From Achromobacter piechaudii NBRC 102461 (GTDB lineage Bacteria; Pseudomonadota; Gammaproteobacteria; Burkholderiales; Burkholderiaceae_B), in assembly GCF_001571245.1 (NCBI RefSeq), contig NZ_BCTK01000001.1:930001-994000 (forward strand): a stretch of 64,000 nt of DNA, given 5' to 3'. This document shows, piece after piece, positions 16,787 to 25,863 of the stretch (within the stretch, counting starts at the first letter, position 1; each line of letters opens with the position of its first letter). Under the pieces are notes generated by a model. It did no database searches and was not told the DNA's origin. It saw nothing but the letters and a program-made list of their open reading frames with translations. A program made the translations under genes and the position numbers.

Positions 16787-17932
16787 TCAGTCCAGGGTTC
16801 GGCGGTAGAACTTCACGGCGGCGGTCATGACGACGGCGGTGAACAACATCAACGGCCAGACGCTGGGCCACAGGTCCCACCAGCCATTGCCTTTGAGCAG
16901 GATGCCGCGGATCAGCCGGTTGAAGTGCGTCAGCGGCAGCAGGTTGCCCAGGTATTGCGCCCACATCGGCATGCCCTGGAACGGAAACATGAATCCGGAC
17001 AGCAGCATGTTGGGCAGGAAATAGAACATGGTCAGCTGCATGGCCTGCAACTGGTTCTGCGCCAGCGAGGACAGCGTGATGCCCACGGTCAGGTTGGCCG
17101 CCACGAACAACAGCGCCGCCAGGTACACGGACAGCAGGCCGCCCAGGATCGGCACGTGAAACACGTAATGCGCGGCCAGCAGGATGATGGTGGCCTGGAT
17201 CAGCCCAATGGCGATGTAGGGCACGATCTTGCCCGTCATCACCTCGATCGGCCGCACCGGCATCGACAGCAGGTTTTCCATGGTGCCGCGCTCGCGTTCG
17301 CGCGTCATCGCCAGGCCCGTCATCATCACCAAGGTCATCGTCAGGATCACACCCATCAGCCCGGGCACCGTGTTGTATTGCGAGATCTGCTCTTCGTTGT
17401 AGAGACGGTGCACGAGCACGTCGAAGGGCGGCTGCCCGCCCGCCAGCCGCGCCAGGGGGCCGGTCAGGTCCTTTTGCGCGACCGCCTGCGTCAGTTGCGT
17501 GGCCGCGCCAATCGCCATGCCGGTGGCCATGGGGTCGGTGGCGTCCGCCTCGATCAAGAGCGCCGGACGTTCGCCGCGCAGCAGCCGCCGCGAAAAGTCC
17601 GGCGGGATGGTCACCACGAACAGCACGCGGCCCTGCGCCAGCGCGGCGCGGCCGGCCTCTTCGTTGTCCAGTTCTTCGGTGATGTGGAAGTAGTCGGAAG
17701 ACCTCATCGCCGCGATGAAGCTGCGCGTGAACGGGCTGTGATCGGCCGTGATGATGGCCGTGGGCATCTGCTTGGGATCGGTGTTGATGGCGTAGCCAAA
17801 CAGCGCCAACTGCATGATGGGCAGGCCCACGATCATGCCGAAGGTGATGCGGTCGCGGCGCAGTTGCAGGAATTCCTTGAGCACCATGCTCCACCACCGC
17901 GCCCACGAAAAGCCTTGCAGATGGCGCATCAT
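16787..17932 (-). CDS. ABC-2 type export permease (YbhS/YhhJ-like)
   Basis: 381 aa. One N-terminal membrane helix (about 33-50, FGMIVGLPIMQLALFGYAI) is followed by a periplasmic domain of about 130 residues and five more helices (about 185-375), the ABC-2 exporter layout. The segment TRERERGTMENLLSMPVRPIE is the conserved cytoplasmic coupling region. Its N-terminus overlaps the ATPase stop by 4 bases. With a single ATPase it should form a homodimeric exporter; E. coli YbhGFSR instead has two permeases. Drug export is likely. Confidence 0.92.
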   Translation of the reverse strand: MMRHLQGFSWARWWSMVLKEFLQLRRDRITFGMIVGLPIMQLALFGYAINTDPKQMPTAIITADHSPFTRSFIAAMRSSDYFHITEELDNEEAGRAALAQGRVLFVVTIPPDFSRRLLRGERPALLIEADATDPMATGMAIGAATQLTQAVAQKDLTGPLARLAGGQPPFDVLVHRLYNEEQISQYNTVPGLMGVILTMTLVMMTGLAMTRERERGTMENLLSMPVRPIEVMTGKIVPYIAIGLIQATIILLAAHYVFHVPILGGLLSVYLAALLFVAANLTVGITLSSLAQNQLQAMQLTMFYFLPNMLLSGFMFPFQGMPMWAQYLGNLLPLTHFNRLIRGILLKGNGWWDLWPSVWPLMLFTAVVMTAAVKFYRRTLD

Positions 17933-18909
17933 GCGGGGCTCTTGAAGTTGTCGGTGGATCGGTTCATCAGGAAGATGAAGACGTCTTCCAGGCTGGTGGG
18001 TATGGGTTCCAGGCGCAGGTCCTGGCCGCGTATGGCCTCGCGCAGAGTGCGTTCCAGCAGCTCGGCGTCCTGACCGCTGACGTGCAGCGCCGAGCCGAAC
18101 GCCACCGTCTGGTCCACGCCTGGCGCGCTGCGCAGGCGCTGGCCCAGCGGCACCAGGTTGTGGCCGTGGATGGCCCAGGTCGACAGGCGCTGTTCGGCGA
18201 TCACCTGGTCGGCGGTGCCTTGCGTCAGCAGCTTGCCGTAAGAGATGTAGGCCAGCTTGTGGCAGCGTTCGGCTTCGTCCATGTAATGCGTGCTGACCAG
18301 CACCGAGATGCCGCGCGCCGCCAACTCATGCAGTTGTTCCCAGAAGTCGCGCCGCGCGGTCGGATCCACGCCAGCCGTGGGCTCGTCCAGCAGCAACAGG
18401 CGCGGTTCGTGCAGCAGGCAGGCGGCCAGCGCCATGCGCTGCTTCCAGCCGCCCGACAACGAGCCGGTCAACTGATTGGCGCGGGTGTGCAGGCCCAGGT
18501 CCTCCAGCGCGCGGTCCACGGTCTGCTTGCGTTGCGGCATGTCGTACATGCGCGCAACGAAGTCCAGGTTTTCGCGGATCGTCAGGTCGTCCCAGTACGA
18601 GAACTTCTGCGTCATGTAGCCGACGTGACGCTTGATCTCTGCGCTCTCCTTCACGATGTCGTAACCCAGGCACGTGCCGCTGCCCGAATCCGGCGTCAAC
18701 AGGCCGCACATCAGCCGGATGCAGGTGGTCTTGCCGCTGCCGTTCGGCCCCAGGAAGCCGAAGATCTCGCCTTCCTGCACGCGCAGCGACACGTCGTTGA
18801 CGACGTGCTTGTCACCAAAACGCTTGTTCAGGCCGCGCACGTCGATCACGGCCTTGCCGGCGTTCGGGGCGTTGCTGGCAGTCTGGGCGCTGCTGTCAGG
18901 CGTGGTCAT
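17929..18909 (-). CDS. ABC exporter ATP-binding protein (YbhF-like)
   Basis: 326 aa, one nucleotide-binding domain plus a C-terminal DUF4162-like region. Walker A GPNGSGKT at 54-61, signature L-S-G-G-W-K-Q-R near 155, Walker B LLLLDEPTAGVDP near 180 and the His of the switch loop in VLVSTHYMDEAERC near 213 are all intact. It powers the permease encoded next. E. coli YbhF carries two such domains in one chain; this one has a single domain. 4-base overlaps on both sides bind it to the adaptor and permease genes. Confidence 0.93.
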   Translation of the reverse strand: MTTPDSSAQTASNAPNAGKAVIDVRGLNKRFGDKHVVNDVSLRVQEGEIFGFLGPNGSGKTTCIRLMCGLLTPDSGSGTCLGYDIVKESAEIKRHVGYMTQKFSYWDDLTIRENLDFVARMYDMPQRKQTVDRALEDLGLHTRANQLTGSLSGGWKQRMALAACLLHEPRLLLLDEPTAGVDPTARRDFWEQLHELAARGISVLVSTHYMDEAERCHKLAYISYGKLLTQGTADQVIAEQRLSTWAIHGHNLVPLGQRLRSAPGVDQTVAFGSALHVSGQDAELLERTLREAIRGQDLRLEPIPTSLEDVFIFLMNRSTDNFKSPA

Positions 18910-19883
18910 TGCAGCGTGGCCTCGACGGGTTGGCCGGGATGCAAACGCGCGGCGGCCTCGGGCGCGGGGCGCGCTTCGACCATGTACACGAGCTTGCTGC
19001 GGTTCTCACGGCTGTAGATGACGGGCGGCGTGTATTCGGCCTGATCCGACACGTAGTCGATGTGCACGGGTATCGGATCGCCGCAACCGTCGCAGCGCAG
19101 GCTGGCCTGCTGCCCGGCTTTCAATGCGCCGACCACGGTTTCGGGCACGAAGAAGCGCACCTTGATGTTGCCGGGCGGCAGCAGGCTGACGATGGGGCTG
19201 CCGGCCGGCACCCATTCGCCCACGCGGTACATCGTGTCAAAGACCCGGCCCGCCGCTGGCGCGCCCAGGCGTTTTTGCGCGAGCGTCCATTCGGCCTGGG
19301 CCAGCGTGGCGCGCGCCGCCTCGACCTGGGCGGCTTGCGCCAGGCGCTGATCCTGGCGCCCGGGCAGGTTGGCCACTTCCAGTTGCGCGCGCAGTTCGCG
19401 CACGCGTGCGGCGTCCGACTGCGCCTGTTCGCGGCTGTCGTCCAGCTGCGCCCGGGCAATGCCGCCCACGCGGAACTGCACGGTGTCGCGTTGCAACTGC
19501 GTGGCCGAGCGGCGGCTTGCGGCTTCGGCCTGCGCCAGCTGGGCGCGGGTGACGTCGATTTCCGGCGGTCGTTTGCCGGTGCCGATGTCTTCCAGTTGTG
19601 CGATGGCGGCGGCCAGTTGCGCGCTGGCCTGGTCGCGGGCGGCGCGTTCCCGCGTGGCCTCAAGCGCGAACAGCGGCGCGTCCGCGTCCACCTGCTGCCC
19701 GCGCGTGACGTTCAGCGTGTCCAGCCGGCCGGCTTCGGACGATGCCACGTAGACGTAGTCGCCTTCCACATAGCCTTGATAGAACGGCGTGGCGTCCTGG
19801 CCGCAGCCGGCCAGGAGCAGCACCAGCGCGGGCAGCGCGGACGCGTAGCGAAGTAGGGCGGGGCGCAGGGTGGGCATGGTCAT
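18906..19883 (-). CDS. HlyD-family adaptor lipoprotein (YbhG/YhiI-like)
   Basis: 325 aa. A lipobox LAGC (Cys27) suggests it is anchored by lipid in the inner membrane. Then comes a biotinyl-lipoyl half (YVEGDYVYVASSEAGRL), a long coiled-coil hairpin (about 75-215) and the second half with a beta-barrel (RVFDTMYRVGEWVPAGSPIVSL). Adaptors of this type connect ABC-2 exporters to TolC-like ducts. Start ATG 19883 overlaps the tetR stop by 4 bases; a second ATG two codons in (19877) is nearly equivalent. Confidence 0.92.
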   Translation of the reverse strand: MTMPTLRPALLRYASALPALVLLLAGCGQDATPFYQGYVEGDYVYVASSEAGRLDTLNVTRGQQVDADAPLFALEATRERAARDQASAQLAAAIAQLEDIGTGKRPPEIDVTRAQLAQAEAASRRSATQLQRDTVQFRVGGIARAQLDDSREQAQSDAARVRELRAQLEVANLPGRQDQRLAQAAQVEAARATLAQAEWTLAQKRLGAPAAGRVFDTMYRVGEWVPAGSPIVSLLPPGNIKVRFFVPETVVGALKAGQQASLRCDGCGDPIPVHIDYVSDQAEYTPPVIYSRENRSKLVYMVEARPAPEAAARLHPGQPVEATLQ

Positions 19884-20644
19884 ATCGCGGCGGCAGGATG
19901 GTCGGACGGCGAGAACAACCCGCCGGTCAGGACGGCGATGGCGTGGGCCGCGATCGCGTCGGTATCGATGGCTTGCGTGGGGGCATCGCCTTCCCAGACG
20001 CGGCGCCACAGGTTCGAGGTGGCCAGCGGCAGCAGCGTCAGGCCCAGGACAGAAACGAACACCAGGCGCGGCTCGACGCCCGCCGTGATCGCCCCGCGCT
20101 GGCGGGCCTGGCCGATCATGCTGGCCAATGCGGCCAGGCGCTCGGTGGGTACGTGCGGCAGCACGCGTTCGCGCAACTGACCGCCTTCGTTGACCACTTC
20201 ATGCAGCCACAAGGCGGGCAGCCAGGGCCGGTCGGTCGCGCTTTGCACGATGCGCTGCACGATGGCGGCCAGATAGCCGCGCACGGCGGTCGCTGGGTCC
20301 AGCGGCGCGTCCGCTTCCGTGGAGTGCGCGGCGTCGCGGGCCAGCGGCACGGGCGACCAGACATAACCGATGACGGGCACCACGCGTTCCAGCACGACGG
20401 CGTCGATCAGTTGGTCACGGCTCTTGAAGTAGTAATGCACCATCGCCGGCGTGACGGCCGCGCGGCGGGCGATGTGCGCGATGGTCGTGGCGGCGACGCC
20501 CTGCGCCGCGAACATGCCCGTGGCGATGTCCAGCAATTGGGCGCGCATGGCGGCGGCGTCGGGGCGCGCCGGGCGGCCAGGACGGCGCGCGGGGGTCGAA
20601 GCGGAGGTCGACGCGAGGGTCGATTTGGGCAGCGGTTTGGACAT
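19880..20644 (-). CDS. TetR-family regulator (CecR-like)
   Basis: 254 aa. The helix-turn-helix is at about residues 34-80: AQLLDIATGMFAAQGVAATTIAHIA, then AVTPAMVHYYFKSRDQLIDAVV. The rest is the ligand-binding helical domain with a DUF1956-type C-terminus. In E. coli the equivalent gene cecR sits ahead of ybhGFSR and represses it; here the same order is kept. The first 30 residues are a low-complexity Ser/Thr/Ala/Pro/Arg leader, and the true start may be further in (Met33). A TTTAATTAA operator lies directly upstream. Confidence 0.9.
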   Translation of the reverse strand: MSKPLPKSTLASTSASTPARRPGRPARPDAAAMRAQLLDIATGMFAAQGVAATTIAHIARRAAVTPAMVHYYFKSRDQLIDAVVLERVVPVIGYVWSPVPLARDAAHSTEADAPLDPATAVRGYLAAIVQRIVQSATDRPWLPALWLHEVVNEGGQLRERVLPHVPTERLAALASMIGQARQRGAITAGVEPRLVFVSVLGLTLLPLATSNLWRRVWEGDAPTQAIDTDAIAAHAIAVLTGGLFSPSDHPAAAI

Positions 20645-20653
20645 GGAGCGCAG

Positions 20654-20679
20654 TTTAATTAAGTATTTAATTAATTAAA
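20654..20679 (-). promoter_or_regulatory. TetR operator candidate with TTTAATTAA repeats
   Basis: TTTAATTAA at 20654-20662 is repeated directly at 20666-20674 and as its exact inverse TTAATTAAA at 20671-20679. The element begins 10 bases upstream of the tetR start and is the only strongly AT-rich spot in this stretch, so it also likely holds the -10 region. Binding by the TetR protein would shut off the whole five-gene pump operon. Confidence 0.6.
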
Positions 20680-20808
20680 AGGGGGGTGAGCGGCAGGGTT
20701 ACAAAACCGGTCGGCAGACTTCGATGGTGTAATGGCCCGGTTCCCCATCTTGCTGCCCGGGCATTGCCTGCAAGACCTTGGGCAGCTTCCCCTGGAGGCT
20801 GGACTTCA

Positions 20809-21846
20809 ATGACGCAATCCTCGTCCATCAATCGCCGTATCGTGCTGGCCGCACGTCCGCACGGCGAACCCACCGACAACGATTTCCGCCTGGAAACAGG
20901 CGAGGTGCCGCAGCCCGGCCCCGGCCAGGTATTGCTGCGCACGGTGTACCTGTCGCTCGACCCCTATATGCGCGGCCGCATGAGCGACGCGCCTTCCTAC
21001 GCCGAACCGGTGCAGATCGGCCAGCCCATGGTGGGGGGCACGGTCTCGCGAGTGCAGGCGTCCAACCATCCCGAATTCAAGCCCGGCGACTGGGTGCTGG
21101 CCCAATCCGGCTGGCAGGACTACGCCGTGTCGGACGGCGCGGGCCTGTTGCGCCTGGGCGCCAACCCGCAGCATCCGTCCTATTCGCTGGGCGTGCTGGG
21201 CATGCCCGGTTTCACGGGCTACATGGGCCTGCTGGACATCGGCCAGCCCAAGGCGGGCGAAACCGTGGTGGTGGCCGCCGCCAGCGGCGCGGTGGGCGCG
21301 GTGGTGGGGCAGATCGCCAAGATCCACGGCTGCAAGGTCGTTGGCATTGCGGGCGGCGCGGACAAATGCCGCTACGTGGTCGACGAGCTCGGCTTTGACG
21401 ACTGCCTGGACCACAAGGCCCCCGACCTGGCCGGCCGCCTGTCGCGCGCGGTGCCGCAGGGCATCGACGTCTACTTTGAAAACGTGGGCGGCGCGGTCTT
21501 CGACGCCGTGCTGCCCTTGCTGAACCCGCGGGCGCGCGTGCCCGTCTGCGGCCTGATATCGGCCTACAACGCCACCAGCCTGCCCGACGGCCCGGATCGC
21601 CTGGCGCTGCTGATGCGCACCATCCTCACCAAGCGGCTCAAGGTGCAGGGCTTCATCATCTTCAACGAATACGCGCATCGCTACGGCGAATTCCGCGAAG
21701 CCATGGAAGGCCTGATCGCGCAGGGCCGCATCAAGTACCGGGAAGACGTGGTCGACGGGCTGGAGAACGCGCCGCGCGGCCTGATCGGCCTGCTCAAGGG
21801 CGAGAACGCGGGCAAGCGCATCGTGCGCGTCGGCCCGGACCAGTAA
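20809..21846 (+). CDS. NADP-dependent oxidoreductase, CurA/leukotriene B4 reductase-like
   Basis: 345 aa, a zinc-free medium-chain dehydrogenase/reductase. The opening RRIVLAARPHGEPTDNDFRLE, then VYLSLDPYMRGRMSD (about 45-60), the nucleotide-binding turn AAASGAVGAVVGQIAKIHG (about 160-178) and YFENVGG near 224 match prostaglandin reductase/CurA enzymes. These reduce alpha,beta-unsaturated ketones with NADPH. ATG 20809 is preceded by CTGGAGG; 41 open codons further upstream lack family sequence. A DJ-1/PfpI gene follows after 23 bases, so both may serve against reactive carbonyls. Confidence 0.92.
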   Translation: MTQSSSINRRIVLAARPHGEPTDNDFRLETGEVPQPGPGQVLLRTVYLSLDPYMRGRMSDAPSYAEPVQIGQPMVGGTVSRVQASNHPEFKPGDWVLAQSGWQDYAVSDGAGLLRLGANPQHPSYSLGVLGMPGFTGYMGLLDIGQPKAGETVVVAAASGAVGAVVGQIAKIHGCKVVGIAGGADKCRYVVDELGFDDCLDHKAPDLAGRLSRAVPQGIDVYFENVGGAVFDAVLPLLNPRARVPVCGLISAYNATSLPDGPDRLALLMRTILTKRLKVQGFIIFNEYAHRYGEFREAMEGLIAQGRIKYREDVVDGLENAPRGLIGLLKGENAGKRIVRVGPDQ

Positions 21847-21869
21847 GCGCGCAACCCAAGGAGCGCAAC

Positions 21870-22550
21870 ATGAAAATTCTGATCGTGCTGACATCCCACG
21901 ACACGCTGGGCGACACCGGCCGCAAGACCGGCTTCTGGCTGGAAGAGTTCGCGGCGCCTTATTACGCGTTCGTGGACGCGGGCGTGGCCGTCACGCTGGC
22001 CTCGCCCAAGGGCGGCCAGCCGCCCCTGGACCCCAAGAGCGACGACCCCGACGCCCAGACCGACGCCACGCGCCGATTCCGCCAGGACGCCGAGGCCCAG
22101 CGCGTGCTGGCCAACACGCAGCGGCTGGCCGACGTGCAGGCCGCCGATTACGACGCGGTGTTCTATCCCGGTGGCCATGGCCCGCTATGGGACCTGGCCG
22201 AAGACGCCAAGTCCGTCGCCCTGATCGAGACCATGCTGGCGGCGGGCAAGCCGGTGTCGGCGGTGTGCCACGCGCCCGGCGTGCTGCGCCATGCCAAGAC
22301 GGCCGACGGCAAGCCGCTGGTGCAGGGCCGCCAGGTCACGGGCTTTACCAACAGCGAAGAGGCGGCGGTGCAACTGACCGACGTGGTGCCGTTCCTGGTG
22401 GAAGACGAACTGACGCGGCTGGGCGGTTTGTACAGCCGCGGCCCCGACTGGCAGCCTTATGTGATTTGCGACGGCTTGCTCGTGACCGGGCAGAATCCGG
22501 CTTCGTCCGTGGGCGTGGCCGAGGCATTGCTGGCGCGGCTCAAGCGCTGA
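21870..22550 (+). CDS. DJ-1/PfpI family protein (type 1 glutamine amidotransferase-like)
   Basis: 226 aa. The nucleophile elbow AVCHAPG places the catalytic Cys at 133 with His134, after YPGGHGPLWDL (about 99-109); Glu25/26 in WLEEF is in the expected position to support the Cys. This is the HchA/Hsp31-like branch (glyoxalase III or protein deglycase activities have been reported in the family). It probably shares a transcript with the CurA-like reductase 23 bases upstream. Confidence 0.9.
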   Translation: MKILIVLTSHDTLGDTGRKTGFWLEEFAAPYYAFVDAGVAVTLASPKGGQPPLDPKSDDPDAQTDATRRFRQDAEAQRVLANTQRLADVQAADYDAVFYPGGHGPLWDLAEDAKSVALIETMLAAGKPVSAVCHAPGVLRHAKTADGKPLVQGRQVTGFTNSEEAAVQLTDVVPFLVEDELTRLGGLYSRGPDWQPYVICDGLLVTGQNPASSVGVAEALLARLKR

Positions 22551-22714
22551 AATCGCCTTGCAAGCGGCGCGGCCTGGGCCGCGTGCGTCGCACAGCCTGA
22601 ATCTGCGCCGCTTGCGCGTCTACCGACTGTTCAGTCTGGAGGGCGCCACATTGTGTCAGAATTGCGACTTTCCGATACAAGCGCGCCGCCCGAAGCAGGC
22701 GCCGCGCCTTCCAG

Positions 22715-23311
22715 ATGCCCCCAGACGTACCCCAAAATCCAGGTTCCTGCGAAGCCGCGCTGTTCGCGGCCATGCAGGCGCGCGACCCCGCCACCGGCCG
22801 CCATTGCGACCGCGTGGTTGCCCTTAGCGTGGCGTTGGCCCAGGCGTGCGGGTTGAGCGAAGAAGAGCAACAGGCCGCTGCGGTGGCTGCGCGTCTGCAC
22901 GATGTGGGCAAGATCGGCACCCCGGATCGGGTGTTGTACGCGCCGCACCGGCTGGAAAAAGACGATTGGGAAATCATGAAGGCGCACGCAACGGTCGGCG
23001 CCGACATCATCCTGCACAGCGACATGCCGCAACGCGAGCAGGTCGCGCTGGCGGTGCGCCACCATCACGAGCATTACGACGGTTCAGGTTATCCGGCCGG
23101 GCTGGCCAGGCACGACATCCCGATGCTCTCGCGCATCATTTCGCTGGCGGATTCCTACGATGCGCTGGGCGACGCGCGGCCATACCATCCGGCCCGCTCG
23201 CATGCCGACATCATGGCGATCCTGCACCGCGAGTCCGGATCGAAATGCGATCCGGACCTGCTGCGCGTCTTCGAAGCCATGATCCGGGAAAGTCCGCTGA
23301 AGGTGCCTTGA
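22715..23311 (+). CDS. Stand-alone HD-GYP domain protein, probable c-di-GMP phosphodiesterase
   Basis: 198 aa, the HD-GYP domain alone with no receiver or sensor part. Metal ligands are seen at H62-D63 with K66 (RLHDVGKIGTPD), His91, HH at 116-118, and Asp in SLADSYDAL near 150; the GYP motif is at 125-127 (YDGSGYP). Intact motifs argue for activity, but the substrate is not proven. ATG 22715 has no good Shine-Dalgarno, so translation may be weak or the start different. It converges with glpD; a hairpin lies between the two stops. Confidence 0.88.
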   Translation: MPPDVPQNPGSCEAALFAAMQARDPATGRHCDRVVALSVALAQACGLSEEEQQAAAVAARLHDVGKIGTPDRVLYAPHRLEKDDWEIMKAHATVGADIILHSDMPQREQVALAVRHHHEHYDGSGYPAGLARHDIPMLSRIISLADSYDALGDARPYHPARSHADIMAILHRESGSKCDPDLLRVFEAMIRESPLKVP

Positions 23312-23326
23312 TAGGTGCCTTGAAGC

Positions 23327-23348
23327 GGGCGCTGCCGGCGCAGCGCCC
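23327..23348. terminator. Hairpin between convergent HD-GYP and glpD genes
   Basis: A perfect 9-bp GC stem, GGGCGCTGC (23327-23335) with GCAGCGCCC (23340-23348), and a 4-base loop sit between the stops at 23311 and 23358. Neither side has a proper T run, so it may act as a weak two-way terminator or protect 3' ends. Confidence 0.5.
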
Positions 23349-23357
23349 CAAACCTTC

Positions 23358-24953
23358 CTACAAGCGGTAGGTGGCGGCGACGACCGCCAGTTCCTGCAAC
23401 GTGCGTTGCTGCCAGGCCGCGTCGTGGCCCAGTTCTTCGGCCAGGATGCGGGCCACTTCGGGCGCGGCCAGCATGGCGGCTTCCGCATCCAGGAACAGCG
23501 CGCGATTACGGCGGGCCAGCACGTCTTCGGCGCTGCGCGCCAATTCATAACGCGCCGCGAAACGCACGTGCGCTTCGGACAGCCCGCTGGCCTTGACCAG
23601 CATGCGATCCGCGCCGGGCAGGGCTTTCAGGATGGCCAGGTCGCTGCCGTAATAGCTGTCCGGCGTGCCGGCGTGTTCCTGGGACGGCGCCAGCCCCGAT
23701 GCGCCGTGCAGCGGCAGCGATTCCGTGCGGCACGAGGCCTGCGTCAGCAACTGGTGCTGGATGGCGGTGTCGACCACGTCCTGCGCCATGCGCCGGTAGG
23801 TGGTCCACTTGCCGCCCGTCACCGTCACCAGCCCGGCGTTGGACACCAGGATGGTGTGCTCGCGCGAGAGTTGCTTGGTCGAGGCCTCGCCCGTGGCCTT
23901 GACCAGCGGACGCAGGCCGGACCACACGCTGGTCACGTCATCGCGCGTGGGCTTGCGGCTGAGATAGCGCGCAGCCGTGTTCAGGATGAAGTCCACGTCC
24001 TGCGCGCCGGCCTCGGGGTCCAGCGGCAGGTCGCCGCGCGGCGTGTCGGTCGTGCCCACGATGGTATGGCCGTTCCATGGCACCACGAACAGCACGCGGC
24101 CGTCGTCGGTCTTTGGGATCAGGATGGCGCGGTTGCCAGGCAGGAATTCGCGCGGCAGGGTCAGGTGCACGCCCTGGCTGGGCGCGACCATCGTGGCCGC
24201 GTTCTTGTCTTCCATGCGGCGCACGGCGTCCACCCATACGCCGGTGGCGTTGATGACGCAGCGCGCGCGCAACGAGAAGCTGGCGCCGCCGATCACGTCC
24301 TGCGCGGTCACGCCGTCGACCTTGCCGTTGGTGGTGGACAGGCCGGTGGCGCGCACGTAGTTCACCGCCGTGCCGCCCAGGTCGAACAGCGTGCGCATCA
24401 GGCTCATCGCCAGGCGCGCGTCATCGAACTGGCCGTCGTAATACAGCACGCCGCCTTTCAGGCCGCGTCCGTTGACCTTCTCGGCCAGCGTGGGCGCGTT
24501 CGCCAGGGTGTCGCGGCGCGACAGCCAGCGGCTGGGCGCCAGGTTCAGCTTGCCGGCCAGCATGTCGTACATCTTCAGGCCGATGCCGTAGAAGGGCTGG
24601 TCGAACAGGTTGTAGGCGGGCACCACGAAGCCCAGCGGCCACACCAGGTGCGGCGCGTTGCGGTTCAAGAGGCCGCGTTCGTGCAGCGCTTCGCGCACCA
24701 GGCTGACGTTGCCTTGCGCCAGATAGCGCACGCCGCCGTGCACCAGCTTGGTCGCCTTGCTTGACGTGCCCTTGGCAAAGTCGGCGCCTTCGATCAGCAA
24801 CGTGCGATAGCCGCGCGAGGCGGCGTCCACGGCGGTGCCCAGGCCCGTCGCGCCACCGCCGATGACGATGACGTCCCAGGACGGCGTGTTGTCCAGCGTG
24901 GACAACAGGCGGTTGCGATCGGGCGGGGTGACGTTGGCTAGCTGTTGGTTCAT
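23358..24953 (-). CDS. glpD: Aerobic glycerol-3-phosphate dehydrogenase
   Basis: 531 aa. GlpD oxidises sn-glycerol 3-phosphate to dihydroxyacetone phosphate at the inner membrane with FAD and passes electrons to quinone. The FAD-binding IGGGATGLGTAVDAA is at about 31-45; KLVHGGVRYLAQG (about 85-97) and the C-terminal helical domain beginning near 400 are typical. Start ATG 24953 (MNQQLANV). It follows glpR by 91 bases on the same strand and faces the glycerol transporter operon. The glycerol kinase needed to supply its substrate is not in the window. Confidence 0.96.
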   Translation of the reverse strand: MNQQLANVTPPDRNRLLSTLDNTPSWDVIVIGGGATGLGTAVDAASRGYRTLLIEGADFAKGTSSKATKLVHGGVRYLAQGNVSLVREALHERGLLNRNAPHLVWPLGFVVPAYNLFDQPFYGIGLKMYDMLAGKLNLAPSRWLSRRDTLANAPTLAEKVNGRGLKGGVLYYDGQFDDARLAMSLMRTLFDLGGTAVNYVRATGLSTTNGKVDGVTAQDVIGGASFSLRARCVINATGVWVDAVRRMEDKNAATMVAPSQGVHLTLPREFLPGNRAILIPKTDDGRVLFVVPWNGHTIVGTTDTPRGDLPLDPEAGAQDVDFILNTAARYLSRKPTRDDVTSVWSGLRPLVKATGEASTKQLSREHTILVSNAGLVTVTGGKWTTYRRMAQDVVDTAIQHQLLTQASCRTESLPLHGASGLAPSQEHAGTPDSYYGSDLAILKALPGADRMLVKASGLSEAHVRFAARYELARSAEDVLARRNRALFLDAEAAMLAAPEVARILAEELGHDAAWQQRTLQELAVVAATYRL

Positions 24954-25044
24954 AAGTTGTTGCGGCGGGGCCGCCAGGTAAAAGCAGGGTGGTTTCGTGC
25001 GCAATGCCGGGGGCGGGTGACGAACCCGCGTCCGGCGCGCCCGT

Positions 25045-25863
25045 TCAATGGTTGGGTTCCGAGCCGGTCGTGGAGGCTTGCAAGGAAACTGCGTTGGGGG
25101 CCGCCGCCACTTCGCAGCGCACGCCGGAGTCCAGCAGCACCTGGGCCAGCGGCTCCTGCGGATGGGCGTCGGTGAAGAAGCGGTCGATCTGCGATATGTG
25201 CGCCAGCTCGACCATCGCCTGCCGCTTGAATTTGCTGCTGTCGGCCGCCAGCCAGACCTCGCGCGATTGCTCGATGATGGTGCGGGCCACGCGCACTTCG
25301 CGGAAGTCGTAATCGCGCAGCGTGCCGTCGGCCTCGATGCCCGAAATGCCGATCAGGCCGATATCCACCTTGAACTGCCGGATGAAATCCATGGTGGCTT
25401 CGCCCACGATGCCGCGGTCGCGCGAACGCACCACGCCGCCCGCCACGATGACTTCGCAGTCGGGGTTGTCGGACAGAATGTCCGCCACGTGCAGGTTGTT
25501 GGTGATGACGCGCAGGCCGCGATGGCGCAGCAGGGCGCGCGCGATGGCCTCGGTGGTGGTGCCGATATTCAGGATCAGCGAACAGCCGTCCGGCACGGCG
25601 CGCGCCACGGCTTCGGCGATGCGCTGCTTGCCGGCGGCGTGCAGCCCCTGGCGCTTGCGGTAGGCAATGTTCTCGATGGTGGACGCTTCGATGCGAACGC
25701 CACCATGAAAGCGCGACAGCATGCCGGCTTCGGAAAGGATATTGACGTCGCGCCGCACCGTTTGCAGCGTGACGTCAAAGCGTTTGGCGAGCTCTTCGAT
25801 CGTGGCCGAGCCCTGGGCTCGCACCATTTCGACCAACGCGCTCTGTCGTGGATTCAGTGTCAT
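25045..25863 (-). CDS. glpR: DeoR-family repressor of the glycerol regulon
   Basis: 272 aa. The DeoR helix-turn-helix is at about 1-57 (PRQSALVEMVRAQGSATIEELA and QTVRRDVNILSEAGML), followed by the sugar-phosphate-binding domain with ILNIGTTTEAIARALL near 100 and GISGIEADGTLRDYDFREV near 180. In this family glycerol 3-phosphate is the usual inducer. ATG 25863 starts the conserved domain. The gene lies between glpD and the divergent transporter operon, and an exact TGTTCGC element overlaps its start codon, which suggests autoregulation. Confidence 0.94.
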   Translation of the reverse strand: MTLNPRQSALVEMVRAQGSATIEELAKRFDVTLQTVRRDVNILSEAGMLSRFHGGVRIEASTIENIAYRKRQGLHAAGKQRIAEAVARAVPDGCSLILNIGTTTEAIARALLRHRGLRVITNNLHVADILSDNPDCEVIVAGGVVRSRDRGIVGEATMDFIRQFKVDIGLIGISGIEADGTLRDYDFREVRVARTIIEQSREVWLAADSSKFKRQAMVELAHISQIDRFFTDAHPQEPLAQVLLDSGVRCEVAAAPNAVSLQASTTGSEPNH

